A DNA stretch of 64,000 nt from Glycine soja (GCF_004193775.1 NC_041021.1:34979718-35043717), one strand, 5' to 3'. Positions 1 to 12,084 are shown, numbered from the stretch's first letter. Made by a program: numbers and translations. The notes: generated from the sequence alone by a model not told the origin.

Positions 1-583
1 TTATGTACGTCACTAATTTGATATTGACAATTTTGCAGTGGTTTTGTGATGGAACACCGTTAGACAGAAAGGCTATGACAACACTTTGCAACAAATGGAC
101 AACATATTTTCTCTAGATTAAAAACATGGAATTTAGAAAAATTTAGATGACATAGGAATATTTTTGTTTTGAACTAAACATTTTCATTGTATATTGATAA
201 CAAACAATTATGGTTAGTTGACATTTAATTTACTAGTAATATATATTTGTTTTAGTAATACTTGGTTACCCTCCATTTTTTCCCGATGACCCATTAACCA
301 CATGCAAAAAGGTACCATTCATAATTGCCTTAATCGCTTCTGATTAAATCATAATAATTTCTAGAATTTCATTGGAAAAATCATTTAATATTTGTAGATG
401 AGGCCAATGACATAAAGGTAAGACATTCATTTATTTGTATTTTTATTTTTATTAGTAGTATATTGTCGTAATGTTGTGTCAACTTTCTTTCTTTTTTGTC
501 ATATATTTAATATAATTTTTGTATATAGCCTCCTCATATAGTTGTATTTAGGCAAGTAATACTTTGGTGATCTTTTCACCCAT
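1..583. other. AT-rich sequence left of the gypsy element
   Basis: No convincing gene. A pyrimidine-rich tract ending in TTTTGCAG near position 38 is followed by a short open stretch on the plus strand (about positions 39-115), which could be the edge of an exon of something lying outside the window. The rest is AT-rich and shows no coding pattern. Confidence 0.3.
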
Positions 584-1471
584 TGATGGAAGCTTGCTTG
601 TGGGGCTTCTATGGAGGCTGGATCTTTGAGCTTCAATGAGGTCCTTTAATGGTGATTTTCCACCATGGAGAAGAGGTGAGAGGAGGCGCCATCCACTAGG
701 GAATAAGCCATGGAAGAAGGAGCTTCACCACCAAGATCAGCCTTGGATAAGAAGCTTGGAAGGATGCTTCAATGGAGGAAAAGAAAGAGGGAGAGAAAGA
801 GAGATGGGGGAGCACGAAATTGAAGGAATAAAAGAGGGAGAGAAGTGAAACTTTGAAGTATGTCTCACAAGACTCTCATTCATCAAAGTTACAACAAGTG
901 TTACACATGCTTCTATTTATAGACTAGGTAACTTCCTTGAGAAGATTTCTTGAGAAAACTTCCTTGAGAAGCTTCTTTGAGAAAACTTCCTTGAGAAGCT
1001 AGAGCTTAGCTACACACACCCCTCTCATAACTAAGCTCACCTCCTTGAGAAGCTTCCTTAAGAAGCTTCCTAAAGAAGCTAGAGCTTAGCTACACATACC
1101 TCTCTAATAGCTAAGCTCACCTCCTTGAGATGAGAAGCTAGAGCTTAGCTACACACCCCTATAATAGCTAAGCTCACCCCCATGACAAAATACATGAAAA
1201 TACAAAAAAAAAAGTCCCTACTACAAAGACTACTCAAAATGCCTCGAAATACAAGGCTAAAACCCTATACTACTTGAATGGCCAAAATACAAGGCCTAAA
1301 CGAAGGAAAAAACCTATTCTAATATTTACAAAGATAAGCGGGCTCATACTTAGCCCATGGGCTCAAAATCTACCCTAAGGCTCATGAGAACCCTAGGGCC
1401 TTCCCTTGGATCTCTGGCCCAATCTACTTGGAGTCTTCTATCCAATGCCCTTGCGGGGTAGGATTGCATCA
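584..1471 (-). repeat. 3' LTR of the gypsy element (left copy)
   Basis: 888-bp copy of the long terminal repeat, the 3' LTR in minus-strand sense. It contains about three degenerate tandem units (roughly 960-1175) built around AGCTTAGCTACACA followed by AAGCTCACC. The short open frame at 636-848 lies wholly inside the LTR and is repeated in the other LTR, so it is not taken as a gene. Confidence 0.92.
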
Positions 1472-1486
1472 TTCCCTCCACCTAGG
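1472..1486 (-). other. Polypurine tract of the gypsy element
   Basis: On the minus strand the sequence AGGTGGAGGGAA sits directly against the start of the 3' LTR (TGATGCAATCC). This is the expected place and composition of the plus-strand primer of an LTR retrotransposon. Confidence 0.75.
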
Positions 1487-1521
1487 AAAGGATTTGACCT
1501 CAAATCCCGAGGTTCTTCATA

Positions 1522-2637
1522 CTATGGGCTCCTTCCCTCAACACCTGTTAAAAGAACAAAAACATATGTATTAGTGGTGTTTGGTATGTTGAAGTAAGGT
1601 AAGGTCTGACAACCCATTTCCTGGGCATCTTCCCATGAAGGAACATGGTTTCTCACCAACTCAATGAGTGGTGCTACAAGTATAGAAAAATATGGGATAA
1701 ATCTTTTGTAAAAGTTTGTTAAGTCATGGAAGCCCCAAATTTTTCTTATACTTGGTGGAGTGGGCCACTCAGGAATGACCTTTATTCTCTTAGGGTTCAT
1801 GGGAACCCCTTGATCACTATTTGAAAAATTAAGAAAAGTAACGCAATCAAACATACCTTTTTCTGTATTTTCATATTGATTATTCCTACTAAAAAGTATG
1901 ACAAACCTAAGGTGTCCCATATGAGTACCTAAGTTTTTATTGAAACTAAAAATAAGAACAAACCTACCTAATGGGTCCCTATGTACACACGCCATGAAGA
2001 TGTTAGGTGTACGAGTGATTTTACAAAAGAGGGTTGCACCACTCAAAACATTCATCATACCACCTATTTTAGGGACTTGGTGCCTAATAATACCTATTTT
2101 GGGCACCAAAAAAGCACAAGGATTTAAGATCTTGCGAACCAAACCCTCATCCAACAACTTCTTTACTTGAGGAATAAACTCAAGCCCAAGAGGTGTGACA
2201 ATGCTAGCAAGTGTCTTTTTACAAAAGAAAAAATGTGGAGGTTGTCTAAGAGGGAAAGTTTCTTTAATGTTTGTCTTTATTGTAAAATGAGTTTCCTTCT
2301 TAGCTAACCTCTTGGAGGAGACACTTACCTCCTTACACTTCTCTTTAACGACTAATGGTTGTCCATCTTCTTGGGGGTAGATTTCTTCACTAGATTCTTC
2401 CCCTTTTGCTTCTTCACTTTCACTAGAGGAAGGTGAAGTAGTAGCCTCATCTTGGCTACTATAAATGTCTTGGCCCCTCATAATCATGGTTTTTGTGGTG
2501 GGGCATTGAGAAGTAATGTGTCCTCTTCCAAGACATTTAAAGCACTTTATAGAGCTAGTTTTCTCTTGCATACTAGCCTTAGGGGCTTGCTTTTCTATTG
2601 CCATCCCCTTATCATCTTTGGGCTTAGAAGGTGTCAC
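1522..2637 (-). pseudogene. Gypsy zinc knuckle plus truncated reverse transcriptase
   Basis: A 371-codon open frame. Residues about 32-45 form a CCHC zinc knuckle (CFKCLGRGHITSQC), the nucleic-acid-binding end of Gag. About residues 130-180 resemble the start of a Ty3/gypsy reverse transcriptase (LLDEGLVRKILNPCAFLVPK). Later segments resemble its thumb region (FYKRFIPYFSILVAPL, then a WEDAQE-like motif). The catalytic YxDD core is not seen, and the middle is replaced by unalignable sequence, so the polymerase is deleted and inactive. The frame starts three bases before the gag-like frame at 2640-3011 ends, probably the result of decay of one longer gag-pol reading frame. Confidence 0.85.
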
Positions 2638-2639
2638 CC

Positions 2640-3011
2640 CTAAGATTCCTTGACCTTGGTCTTTCTTTGGATAAGAGTGAGAGCCATAAATTTTGAAGTA
2701 GACTTCTTTTTAAGTTGTTGCTCTACCCTTATTTCCCAATCTAAGTTAGCCTCTACATTGTCCTTCCCATGGAAGTATGAGAGGTTAATGTTAGCCTCTT
2801 GAGGCTTTCTTTCCTTTTCTCTTCTATGGGAGTGAGGTCTAAGATGTGACCTATGCCTTCCTTCGTAATAGTCACGAAGTTCTTCACTTAGGCTCTTGCA
2901 AGAGTTATGACTACTATAGGAGGCATGTTTTTCTCTTTTCATTTCTTTCATTATTTTTCTTCTTTCTTCCTCTCTTATTTTCTTTCTTTCATCTTGACTT
3001 ATTTCTTCCAC
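2640..3011 (-). pseudogene. Gypsy gag fragment
   Basis: A 123-codon frame, strongly charged and Lys/Glu/Arg-rich at its start, with a central basic and histidine-rich stretch (about residues 50-75) and a segment (SYFHGKDNVEANLDWEIRVE) that fits the typical gypsy Gag motif before the core domain. It lies just upstream, in minus-strand sense, of the zinc-knuckle frame. It is much shorter than a full Gag and so is a fragment. It would package retrotransposon RNA if complete. Confidence 0.7.
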
Positions 3012-5040
3012 TCTTTTTTTTCCTTTTTCTTTTCTCTCTTGTTTTTCTTTCCATAACTAGAGGGAACTCAACTCATCTAAGATTCTAGATAAAGGGTCTT
3101 TATGACTAGTACCCTCGCCATTAACACTAGATGAATGATGACTCATGTTGGTTCCTAAGTTGTGGTTCTTTCTTGTTGGGGGTTTGAAAACAAAAGGTAA
3201 AAGAAACTATGGTTGAAACTAGCCAAAATAAACACTAAAAGAGGTGTGACAGATAAGGTAAACAACTAATTGGTAAAAGGAAAGCTATCTAGGCGGTTTG
3301 ACAATGGAAGGTAAAGGAAATAAGCTATGAAAGTAAGCAAGAAAAGTAAACTAAGTGAATCCTAAGAGTGTTTGGATGACCACATCAAGGTTCCCAACAA
3401 AACACTCATTATCCTAAGGAAATATTGCCTAAAATTATTACACTCAAATGGAAGTTTGGTAACTTATTGGAGGCTCCCAACACACTTCCAATGAAAGGTC
3501 TTTTTGTTACAAAACTTGAAAGCAATAAAGGTAAGTAAATTGCAAATTAAAAAATTACAAAACGGTCCTCAATTTTGGTGGTTGTTCTCTCTTTTGTGAT
3601 TCACTCAATTTGGAGTGCTTCTTAGTCCAATAGCTCTTAAGGTGGTTGGCCCCTTGCTTCTTGACTCAAATTCTTCAAGGGATGGCACCAATCCTCCTTC
3701 CAATTCCCTATATGGCAACCCACAAACAAGGAAACAAAGAGACAAGCAATAACCAAAGACCAAAAAAAAAATGAAATGAAAGATAAACTAATGGAGTTTT
3801 AACAAGACAATTTTTCAAAGATTACTCAACAATTAAAGCAATGAAAAAGGACATAGAAGCAAGCTAGGACTCAAAGAGAAACTTAGAATGGCTCTAGAGT
3901 AGAGTAAAAAAACTATAAAAAAAAAAGACTCAACAAACCTCTAGCTTTGGCACTTGTTTTCACAGTAATTTTCAATTGAAATTTCGGAACTAAGATTGGT
4001 ATAACATAGGCACCAATTATAGAATAAATTTTGAGCCAAAACTACAAGCACACTTCCCTTTCACTTTTTTTTCCTGGATACTGATTTTTCTGCCAACTTG
4101 TGTGATTTTTAGTATTTTTTCCTTTTATCCAAATCACTTGGTTCTTTTTTATAACTTTTTTCCAGATTTCTAGAAAATTCAGTAAAAATTTCAGCTCAAA
4201 ATTCAAAGTAACCAATTCTCAGTAATTTTTACAAGTTTGTATGTCCAAGCTGCCAGCACCAGCGATTTTTTTTTAAAACATGGTATATTGATTGCCTTGG
4301 GCTTACTTTCAACCTTCCTATGTATGTTGAACTCACTAGTATTGTTTACCATAGTTTTAGGAGTTCAATATTCACTTAGGATCAACATTTCATCTAGCAA
4401 TTCAATCACCAAAACTCAAATTCACAATAGACACAATCATAAGGAAACCTAAAAGTTCAAGAAAAGGTTCACAATCAAAGACTCTCTTAAGAATTTTGCA
4501 TGAACATGTTAAGGACTAATTAACATGAAATATTTGACTCAAATCAAATAATAGGCTAAAATAATTTCATACACTCATGAACAAATGAGTTAGACAAAGA
4601 AACAAGAAAATAAAATTCAGCACAACATAAGAAATCTTATGTGACAAGTTTCATGACTAGACATGACTTCTATGACAAAACTACAATAGGTGAACAAGTC
4701 ACTCTAGATTTTTGAGGTTTTCTTCTACTTTAATATTTTTGTAAGAATTTTATGGTTTAGGTTTCAGCCACAAAAAAAATAACAAGACAAAACTCAAAGG
4801 AACCTAAACTCAACACAATTCATGGTTCAAGAATAAGAACAAGAAATTTGAACCATAGAAAATCAAATCTAGCTTCTATAGCAAGTTTAATCGGTGGAAA
4901 CTCTAAAGAATCATGTTAACAACATTTAGCACAAGACATGTAAGGAGATACATGGAGAAAAAATGAAGAAACAACAATGGAATAGAAGGTAAAGCCAAAA
5001 ATTAATGGAAGTTTAAGGAGCACCTACTTGAAGCTCTTGT
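3012..5040. other. Untranslated or decayed internal region of the gypsy element
   Basis: About 2 kb between gag and the primer-binding site with only short frames. This is the long 5' leader of the element in minus-strand sense. A CT-rich, strand-asymmetric tract at 2930-3060 encodes the charged Gag start on the minus strand. No independent gene is apparent. Confidence 0.6.
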
Positions 5041-5052
5041 GCTCTGATACCA
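5041..5052 (-). other. Primer-binding site (tRNA-iMet type)
   Basis: The minus strand reads TGGTATCAGAGC, the standard plant LTR-retrotransposon primer-binding site complementary to the 3' end of initiator methionine tRNA. It begins two bases inside the 5' LTR (5055-5948), as expected. Confidence 0.93.
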
Positions 5053-5054
5053 CT

Positions 5055-5948
5055 TGATGGAAGCTTGCTTGTGGGGATTCTATGGAGGCTGGATCTTCGA
5101 GCTTCAATGAGGTCCTTTAATGGTGATTTTCCACCATGGAGATGCAGCAGAAGACAAAGGAGAAGAGGTGAGAGGAGGCGCCATCCACTAGGGAATAAGC
5201 CATGGAAGAAGGAGCTTCACCACCAAGATGAGCCTTGGATAAGAAGCTTGGAAGGATGCTTCAATGGAGGAAAAGAAAGAGGGGGAGAAAGAGAGATGGG
5301 GGAGCACGAAATTGAAGGAATAAAAGAGGGAGAGAAGTGGAACTTTGAAGTATTTCTCACAAGACTCTCATTCATCAAAGTTACAACAAGTGTTACACAT
5401 GCTTCTATTTATAGACTAGGTAGCTTCCTTGAGAAGATTTCTTGATAAAACTTCCTTGAGAAACTTCCTTGAGAAGCTAGAGCTTAGCTACACACACCCC
5501 TCTCATAACTAAGCTCACCTCCTTGAGAAGCTTCCTTAAGAAGCTTCCTAAAGAAGCTAGATCTTAGCTACACATACCTCTCTAATAGCTAAGCTCACCT
5601 CCTTGAGATGAGAAGCTAGAGCTTAGCTACACACCCCTATAATAGCTAAGCTCACCCCCATGACAAAATACATGAAAATACAAAAAAAAAGTCCCTACTA
5701 CAAAGACTACTCAAAATGCCTCAAAATACAAGGCTAAAACCCTATAATACTTGAATGGCCAAAATACAAGGCCTAAACGAAGGAAAAAACCTATTCTAAT
5801 ATTTACAAAGATAAGCGGGCTCATACTTAGCCCATGGACTCAAAACCTACCCTAAGGCTCATGAGAACCCTAGGGCCTTCCCTTGGATCTCTGGCCCAAT
5901 CTACTTGGAGTCTTCTATCCAATGCCCTTGGAGGGTAGGATTGCATCA
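5055..5948 (-). repeat. 5' LTR of the gypsy element (right copy)
   Basis: 894-bp copy of the long terminal repeat, the 5' LTR in minus-strand sense, so it would carry the promoter. It has the same internal tandem AGCTTAGCTACACA units (about 5470-5655) and the same TGATG...CATCA ends as the left copy. The open frame at 5065-5445 is internal to the LTR and is not treated as a gene. Confidence 0.92.
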
Positions 5949-7498
5949 CCTATCACTTTATCAAACTTTGGCTTTGGAAATTAAGTTGACATTGTTTTCA
6001 ACTCCAGCGCTGATTAGCATGAGAGCCGTTTTTTACAGCATAAGTTGGAAAGCTGCGATGTTAAAGAGAAGGAGTTAGTGCTCAAAGAGGTTCTTCCACA
6101 TACTTAAAAATTAATAACTGATGTATTTTGAAACTATGTAATCCAAAAGGTATGTTTTGAAGTGATGTACATTGTCACTTACTAACTTTATGGTTGTTTG
6201 GAATCTGTTATGCTCAATTTGTTTGTTTCTCTTATGCATAGTTTTTTGAGTATGAAAGCCTTGAGCAGAGAAAGGAACGTGCAAATTGACTTCTTGGTTA
6301 GATAGTGCCTTTAAGTATGCAGATGTATGGCTGTCGTGTAATCCAAAATGTATGTAATTTTTTTTATTCATATAACATTAAGACATTGGTATATGTTCAT
6401 GTCAGTTGTTTGTCTTGAAAGCTATTAGAAGATATGTTCATGGATTTTAGTCAGTACGACTATGACTTTATTTCTACCATTTTTAACCAAAGGATCTCTG
6501 ATTGAGATTTACTAATGATCTAAATATATGAAGATCCTACTTAAGCATTTTCTATATGTTTGCCTTTTTGCAAATTACAGTCTGAAAATGGGTCTGCCTA
6601 TCTCATAAATTTATCTTATCTTCTAGCCAAGGTGTAGTTCCTTGTAATGACAAAATAAGTTTGTTTGCAATAGATCAAGATGAGACTATTTATGGTCTAT
6701 TTTTTTTCCATGTCAAATACAAGTTGCGTAGTTTCCTATGTTGGGAAACTACATATTTTGAAGAGAAATTTTTTTACTTCAGCCCAAATTATATTTAATT
6801 ATCAATAGTAATGGCTACAAGGGATTGATGAAGCAGTTTCAACATGAATTGACGGGGCTTTTTGCGTGTAAATAACTGATAGAAAATGGAATGAGGTAAG
6901 ACTTCATCAAAACAAGAATTGTTCATTGTCACTGCAAATTGGGTTTTGTATATGTAGTCACAAACGAAAACAATGCTGACTAATACCATGATACTAACAT
7001 GTTCTTTGTTCTTCTTTTTTGGCATAGACCCTTTCACTTTAAGAAGAGGAAAATTGAATATTATTTGATTTTTTCTCAATAGAAGCACTATTTTCCCCAA
7101 ATTTAAAAGGGATACGAATAGTAAAAAGTTTAAGTAGGGGATCAAGACCTAATTTTCTTAGTAACAAATAAACTACTTGTATTCAGTGATAGGGGAGAGA
7201 ACCAGGTCACTCAAGTTCAAATACCTGAGAGTTAGAGAGGAGAGAGTTTCCCTTGTGTCATTCTAAATCTCTAGTTTTCTATCACACTAATATGGATTGG
7301 AGTGGTTTACTCATTAAGATCAATTTGTTTCTACTACTTTCTAATTTGATCATCCTTCTATCTTTAAATTTCTATATGTCTTTCTAATTTGTTCCTACTT
7401 CTTTGTAATACAGGTAAGGTTATTGCATTTACCTTTTCCATTAAGAAAATGATGTTTCTTTTATTGCGCATTTAATCCCATGATTATGTTTCTTGTAG
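5949..7498. other. Intergenic sequence upstream of the Pumilio pseudogene
   Basis: AT-rich. Around 6040-6095 a plus-strand stretch in mixed frames could encode a coiled-coil-like SLESCDVKEKELVLKE, which recalls FRIGIDA-like proteins, but it is too short and broken to call. No other coding signal seen. Confidence 0.3.
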
Positions 7499-7783
7499 AG
7501 AGTTCTATAACATTGTTCCGATGAGGTTCAATGTCATTTTGTTGTTGATCAAATCTTGGAGTCAGTTTTTACTCTTGCTTAGGACTAGTCTGGTAATTAT
7601 GTTACTCAAGTTAGTTACTATTTTTCTCTCCCTGATAATTGTAATACTGATTTTTAGCGATGGATGGTGGTTATGATGCATAATAGAAACTGAATCAAAT
7701 GTTCAGTTTTAGGAGGGAATAACCCAATTCATTCCCAAGGACTATCTTGAAATAAAATTTTACACATTATGTGTATTTGTGTG

Positions 7784-7836
<53 letters not shown>
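7784..7836. repeat. GT/TA compound microsatellite
   Basis: A short (GT)n run passes into an uninterrupted (TA)n run of about 36 bases, within the first intron of the Pumilio pseudogene. Confidence 0.97.
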
Positions 7837-7841
<5 letters not shown>

Positions 7842-8348
7842 AGGGGATGTTCAAGGTCCTCTTCTACTGTTATTGGCCTATAAATACTTGTTTTGTCTAT
7901 GTATATATTGATAATGTCTTTTCAAACAACTTTATGTATATGCTATGAATGATATACATAAATTCTGGGGTTAACTTGCCTAACATTTACTATTTTGCAC
8001 ATGGGATATTTGTATGGCTTATTGATCTTTAATGTCTAAAATTTGTTTCATTTATTTAGTTATGATGCTTTGGTTATGTCTTTACAGCATGTGTTGGAGA
8101 GAGGAAAGCCTCATGAAAGGAGTCAAATTATTCGCAAGCTGTCAGGACATATCGTCCAATTAACACAGCATAAATTTGCATTAAATGTTGTTGAGAAATG
8201 TTTGGAGTATGGTGATACCATAGTTCACAACATTTGTTAATTGTGGAGATTGTTGGACATGACAAACAAAATGATAATTTATTGGTAAGTATTAATTTCT
8301 CAAGGCTAATCACATTTACTAGTTAATAAAATGTTCATATATTATTAT

Positions 8349-9573
8349 TATCATACCCTAATTTCGTTCAGGGACTATTGTTCATTGATCTTATGATCCT
8401 TGCTAGTTGACTTACGGTGTTAAATGCCAATTACAGTGTGAAACAGATGATCATTCAGTGTTTTGATCAAGAATGCGGAAAATACCAAAAAAAGAGGGGG
8501 CAAAAAGGTCTTTTCCTTGGTTTTCCTGGACCCTAGCTCACCCAGGCTAGCCTCTGACTCACCTGAGCCACCAAATAGCTTCATGGTGAAGAAACCAGCT
8601 CGCCTGGGCAAGCTCATTGCTTCAGCACTAAGTTTCAGCTTGCCTAGGCCAGCTGCAACTGCCCCAAAGTGACCATTTGCCTATAAATAGGCGTCCTAGG
8701 GGTGTTTTAAAGGGTTCCAAGGTTCAGAAGTGGAGGGAATTAAGAGAACTAAGAAAGAAGAAGAAGAAGAAAGAAGAGGAAACAAAGCCGAGACGCTGTC
8801 GAATTGTGACTATGATCAATCTCTACATCGTTCCTTGTTCGGTGTTCTTTGTGCGACCGTCGGTTAGTTTTGTTTTTTTTTTAAGAATTTGATGTGATCT
8901 ATGCACCCTTAGGGGTGCCCCTTGTTGTTTTGTGCATATTCATTTCCTTCATCTATCATCGGCGATCTCATTTTTCTTTGTAAAGTTCAATCTTAACCGA
9001 TCACTAGTGTTGTAAAGTTGTCTTTAAAGAGATTCAAAGTTAATAAACAAAACCAAGATAAAACCAACTCAAAACTAACTTCTTTTTATCAAATATCACT
9101 TGAGATCATTTCAAGGTCCAACGCCTTAAACGAATTTTTGTTCACAATTAAAATGAATCTTTCAAATACATAAAAATCAATTTAACACACAAACATTCAG
9201 ACTTAAAGAACTACGTAGGTCTGAATTCCTCATCACACCTGAGGATACGTAGGAGCAAGGGCAACACCCTTGTTGACCACAAAAGAATAAAAATATAAAA
9301 AGGGAAAAGTAAATAATTCTGAAGTCACGTTGCACACACTCGATTAAAGGTTGCAATCCCTTGTGATGAGCGAGTGAGGTGCTAATACCTTCCCCATAAG
9401 TAAACAACTCCCGAACCCTTATTTTCAAAATTTGAAGACCCATCTTTTTGGTTTTCTGACATTTTCCTCGAAAAAACGTTGGTGGTGACTCCACTCATTT
9501 TCTCCCTTAGAGACGAACGCTTTTGGCTTATTTATTTTGCTTTCGCCATCCCGTCGTAAGGTAGGTTACGACA
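8349..9573 (+). mobile_element. Solo LTR, possibly Ogre-like Ty3/gypsy
   Basis: A 1225-bp block starts TATCATACCC and ends GGTTACGACA. The two ends are imperfect inverted copies (TGTCGTAACC-like), as for an LTR. It is flanked on both sides by the same 5-mer ATTAT (8344-8348 and 9574-9578), a perfect target duplication. Inside there is a TATA-like CTATAAATAG at about 8680 followed by a purine-rich leader, giving a plus-strand promoter orientation. No internal region or second LTR follows, so it is the product of LTR-LTR recombination. Assignment to an Ogre-like lineage rests on the terminal sequence and the overall look and is only an inference. Short frames inside it are not genes. Confidence 0.88.
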
Positions 9574-10533
9574 ATTATGCACAGCAAATTTTATCCTTAA
9601 AACTTGCATAGAAGAAAAATTGCAACCTAATTATCTGGGAAAGCTGTTGGATTAGAGTTTTGCTTGCTTGTTTTTCTTCTGATAAAAATATTATTAGAAA
9701 TGAAGACAATGTTAAAGAAACAACTATTGGGGGAAGGAAAAAAGAAACGAGGGGTAAGGGGAGAAGAAAACAACATTACAAAATAGCTTTAAAACACAAA
9801 GTTGTACAATCTCTCTACATATATGAATAATATAGACTTCCTTGCAACAACCATGAGCAGAGCACTAAAAGCACTGAAAAGAAGTCATTGGTATTCCTTT
9901 CAAACCAAATACACCAGTGAACTTTAAAAATGACACCATTGTCAAGTCTTAGCCTCCTTATTTCTGCATCTAAAATGTGTTCTAAGATACCCAAGGTATA
10001 TGGAGAATCCTAGACATATTGGTTCACAAGAAGAGGGCATGTGTAGCTGCTACAATGTAAATTAATGGGTTACTCGTTTCTGAATTAGACCTGTACATGA
10101 CAATGAAGATATATTTGTTTGTTTTTGGATCTTTGTTTAAGAGGGCATGTGTATGGTTACTTAAAACTGGAAAAAAATGTACTTAGAAGTTTAGAGGCGG
10201 GGCATGAATGGATATTGTTTTTGCTGTTTTACTTGATCGATCTAGAGTCTTTCAAGTTTCATTTTGTAGTTGATTGAGACACTAAAACTACTATAAGATC
10301 CTTTTTCTATATTAATTATGAGCTAAAATTATTGATGCTTCCATATATTATGATTATTATGCCATATTTAGTATTGTTGAGGTCTTCCAAATTATTACAA
10401 TGGTACAAAGTTCATCTCTTTACATGTAATTTGAATTGTGCTATAATTAATAAGTTCATTTTATAACTGGTATGACCCATGCATTTTGGGGTTTGTACTC
10501 TTGCTTAATACACCATGCTTGATTTCAATGTAG
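9574..10533. other. Remaining intron of the Pumilio pseudogene
   Basis: AT-rich sequence between the solo LTR and the third Pumilio exon remnant. I see no gene or clear repeat boundary. Confidence 0.4.
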
Positions 10534-11335
10534 ACAATGATGAAAGACCAATTTGCAAATTATGTGATCTAGAAGGTTCTTGAGATCTGTTCTAAAAATC
10601 AACGAGCAACATTACTTTCTCGCATAACACTTAATGTTGATGCTTTGAAAAAATATACTTATGGAAAACACATCGTGGCTCAGTTTGAAGAGCTAGTTAG
10701 AGAAGGTGTGTACTCATAGTCTAGTACCTTGGTTTACAATACATATATTTGGTTAGTTAAGCATGATTGCATTCTTCTTGTAATAATAATGAGCTAAGTA
10801 AGGAGTGCTCGAGAAAATATGTTTCAACTTTGCCAAATGGCATTGACACATGATTACTGGTTTATTTATAATCAAAGAATGATAAAATAATTACAATGAA
10901 TAAGAATCCCTAAAAATTAGCTATACATTAGTTTCCAAGCTTCCCTATTTACATCAAATCCAATAAGATCTTTAACAATTTTAATGCAGTTATATAACTT
11001 CTAAATATGATGGTAAATTTGAAATGGTGATTCTTTTTGTGAACTATATTATATTGGTAGTGTGTACTTTGTTGGAAAATGACAGACATAGGGTTTAAGG
11101 CAACTAGTGCATGAAGATCATTTTGAAAGATATGTTACGTCAAATGAATCTAAATTGTTATTTGTTGAAACAACCTTCTCTATATTATTTCCCCATAAAC
11201 CAAATGAAAGTCTAATTGTTATTTGTTGCTTTAGCTTTATTGCTTAAAGCTACTAGTGCATTTTCCTTCCTCCATGTTAAATTGTTTTATGTATATGCTT
11301 TATGCCAATGATGTTAACTTTTGAATAGGGAAGGT

Positions 11336-11880
11336 TTCGTTTTTACAAAGGACAATTTTGGTAACAGTCAAGCAACCAGTAACACATTTGATACCTCATC
11401 CGAGGATGATATTGATGTTAATACTATTGAAGAAACTGGAGCTAGAAGCTGACAAGCAGGCCCTACTATAGATTCTCAACAATGTGAACCTAATAACATG
11501 GTAAGTGACGAACTTGAGATACCAGGTGATCAGATTTGTTCACAAGGAACCATTTGTGAGAATTTAGATTGAAAGGGCTCTACTGCTCATGTGGAGACAA
11601 GAGATTTGGAATCATCTTCTAGTACTAGGTTAAAAAGAGAAGATGGCACTAGAGGAAATCTTGATACAATGCCAACTGAAGATCCTTCTAATGGCCTTAC
11701 TCAACCAAGCTTGCAAATTGAAGATACAGACCATGGCAATATGCATGAGTTAAGTGAGGTACATATTGAGCAATCTCAGTGGGGTGATATAATTGATGAT
11801 GAAAGTGATATTATTGATGATGTAGATTTGATTGAGTTTAAGTCATATATACCAGTAGATATGCACATTGCTATATCGGG
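11336..11880 (+). pseudogene. Acidic Ser/Asp-rich pseudo-coding stretch, unidentified
   Basis: The plus strand reads as a low-complexity, hydrophilic protein across several stops. The clearest part, from 11591, includes DLESSSSTRLKRE, a segment with many Asp and Glu residues, and a QWGDIIDDESDIIDD-like acidic cluster, running into a TA microsatellite. In the same frame upstream lie a TGA near 11450 and another near 11571. Codon composition looks like a former exon of a disordered protein region. I do not recognise the family. It lies 0.6 kb beyond the last Pumilio remnant, but nothing shows that it belonged to that gene. Confidence 0.45.
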
Positions 11881-11896
11881 GTTAACAAAGAGTTGT

Positions 11897-11962
<66 letters not shown>
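11897..11962. repeat. GT/TA compound microsatellite
   Basis: A (GT)n run followed by about 50 bases of uninterrupted (TA)n. It forms the end of the open frame that starts at 11591. Confidence 0.97.
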
Positions 11963-11966
<4 letters not shown>

Positions 11967-12084
11967 TTTATTTTGTTACACGAGAAAAATAGTAGACCTT
12001 TATACAAATTATTAGGTGACAATTAATCAAAACAAATTGGTCTGAATGATTGTAATATAGGTGGCAATTAAAACAAATGTCATT

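Larger units (their letters stand above)
584..5948 (-). mobile_element. Non-autonomous Ty3/gypsy LTR retrotransposon
   Basis: Two direct repeats of 888 and 894 bp (584-1471 and 5055-5948) bound an internal region of about 3.6 kb. Both repeats begin TGATGGAAG and end TTGCATCA, giving TGATG...CATCA ends. Flanking 5-mers CCCAT (579-583) and CCTAT (5949-5953) look like a target duplication with one mismatch. A tRNA-iMet type primer-binding site next to the right LTR and a purine tract next to the left LTR place the element on the minus strand. Inside are gag, a CCHC zinc knuckle and pieces of reverse transcriptase. I see no complete protease, RNase H or integrase, so it is a deletion derivative that would need proteins supplied in trans. 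The two LTRs differ by some substitutions and by short indels, including about 15 bp near 5144-5158 that is absent from the left copy. Confidence 0.93.
7499..10704 (+). pseudogene. Pumilio-family RNA-binding protein pseudogene
   Basis: Three exon remnants encode Pumilio (PUF) repeats, which in plants bind mRNA 3' UTRs. Exon remnant 1 is 7499 to about 7609, after a TTGTAG acceptor; it reads like a PUF repeat (DQILESVFTLA, then SGNYVTQ) with three in-frame stops (TAA, TAG, TAG). Remnant 2 is about 8088-8284, after TTTACAG and before GTAAGT; it encodes [20 protein letters not shown] and [15 protein letters not shown], followed by a frameshift before GHDKQNDNLL. Remnant 3 starts at 10534 after TGTAG and encodes MMKDQFANYVI, a TAG stop where a Gln codon is expected, then [17 protein letters not shown]. 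Splice borders are partly kept, so this is a decayed genomic copy and not a retrocopy. A solo LTR sits in the second intron. The upstream PUF repeats and the N-terminal region were not found. Confidence 0.88.

Noticed and set aside
636..848. Short Arg/Gly-rich open frame, also seen at 5065-5445
   Set aside because: Both lie inside the two LTR copies of the gypsy element and arise from the same non-coding repeat.
6040..6095. Possible FRIGIDA-like coiled-coil fragment
   Set aside because: Only about 16 residues are readable and they need a frame change; too little to support a call.
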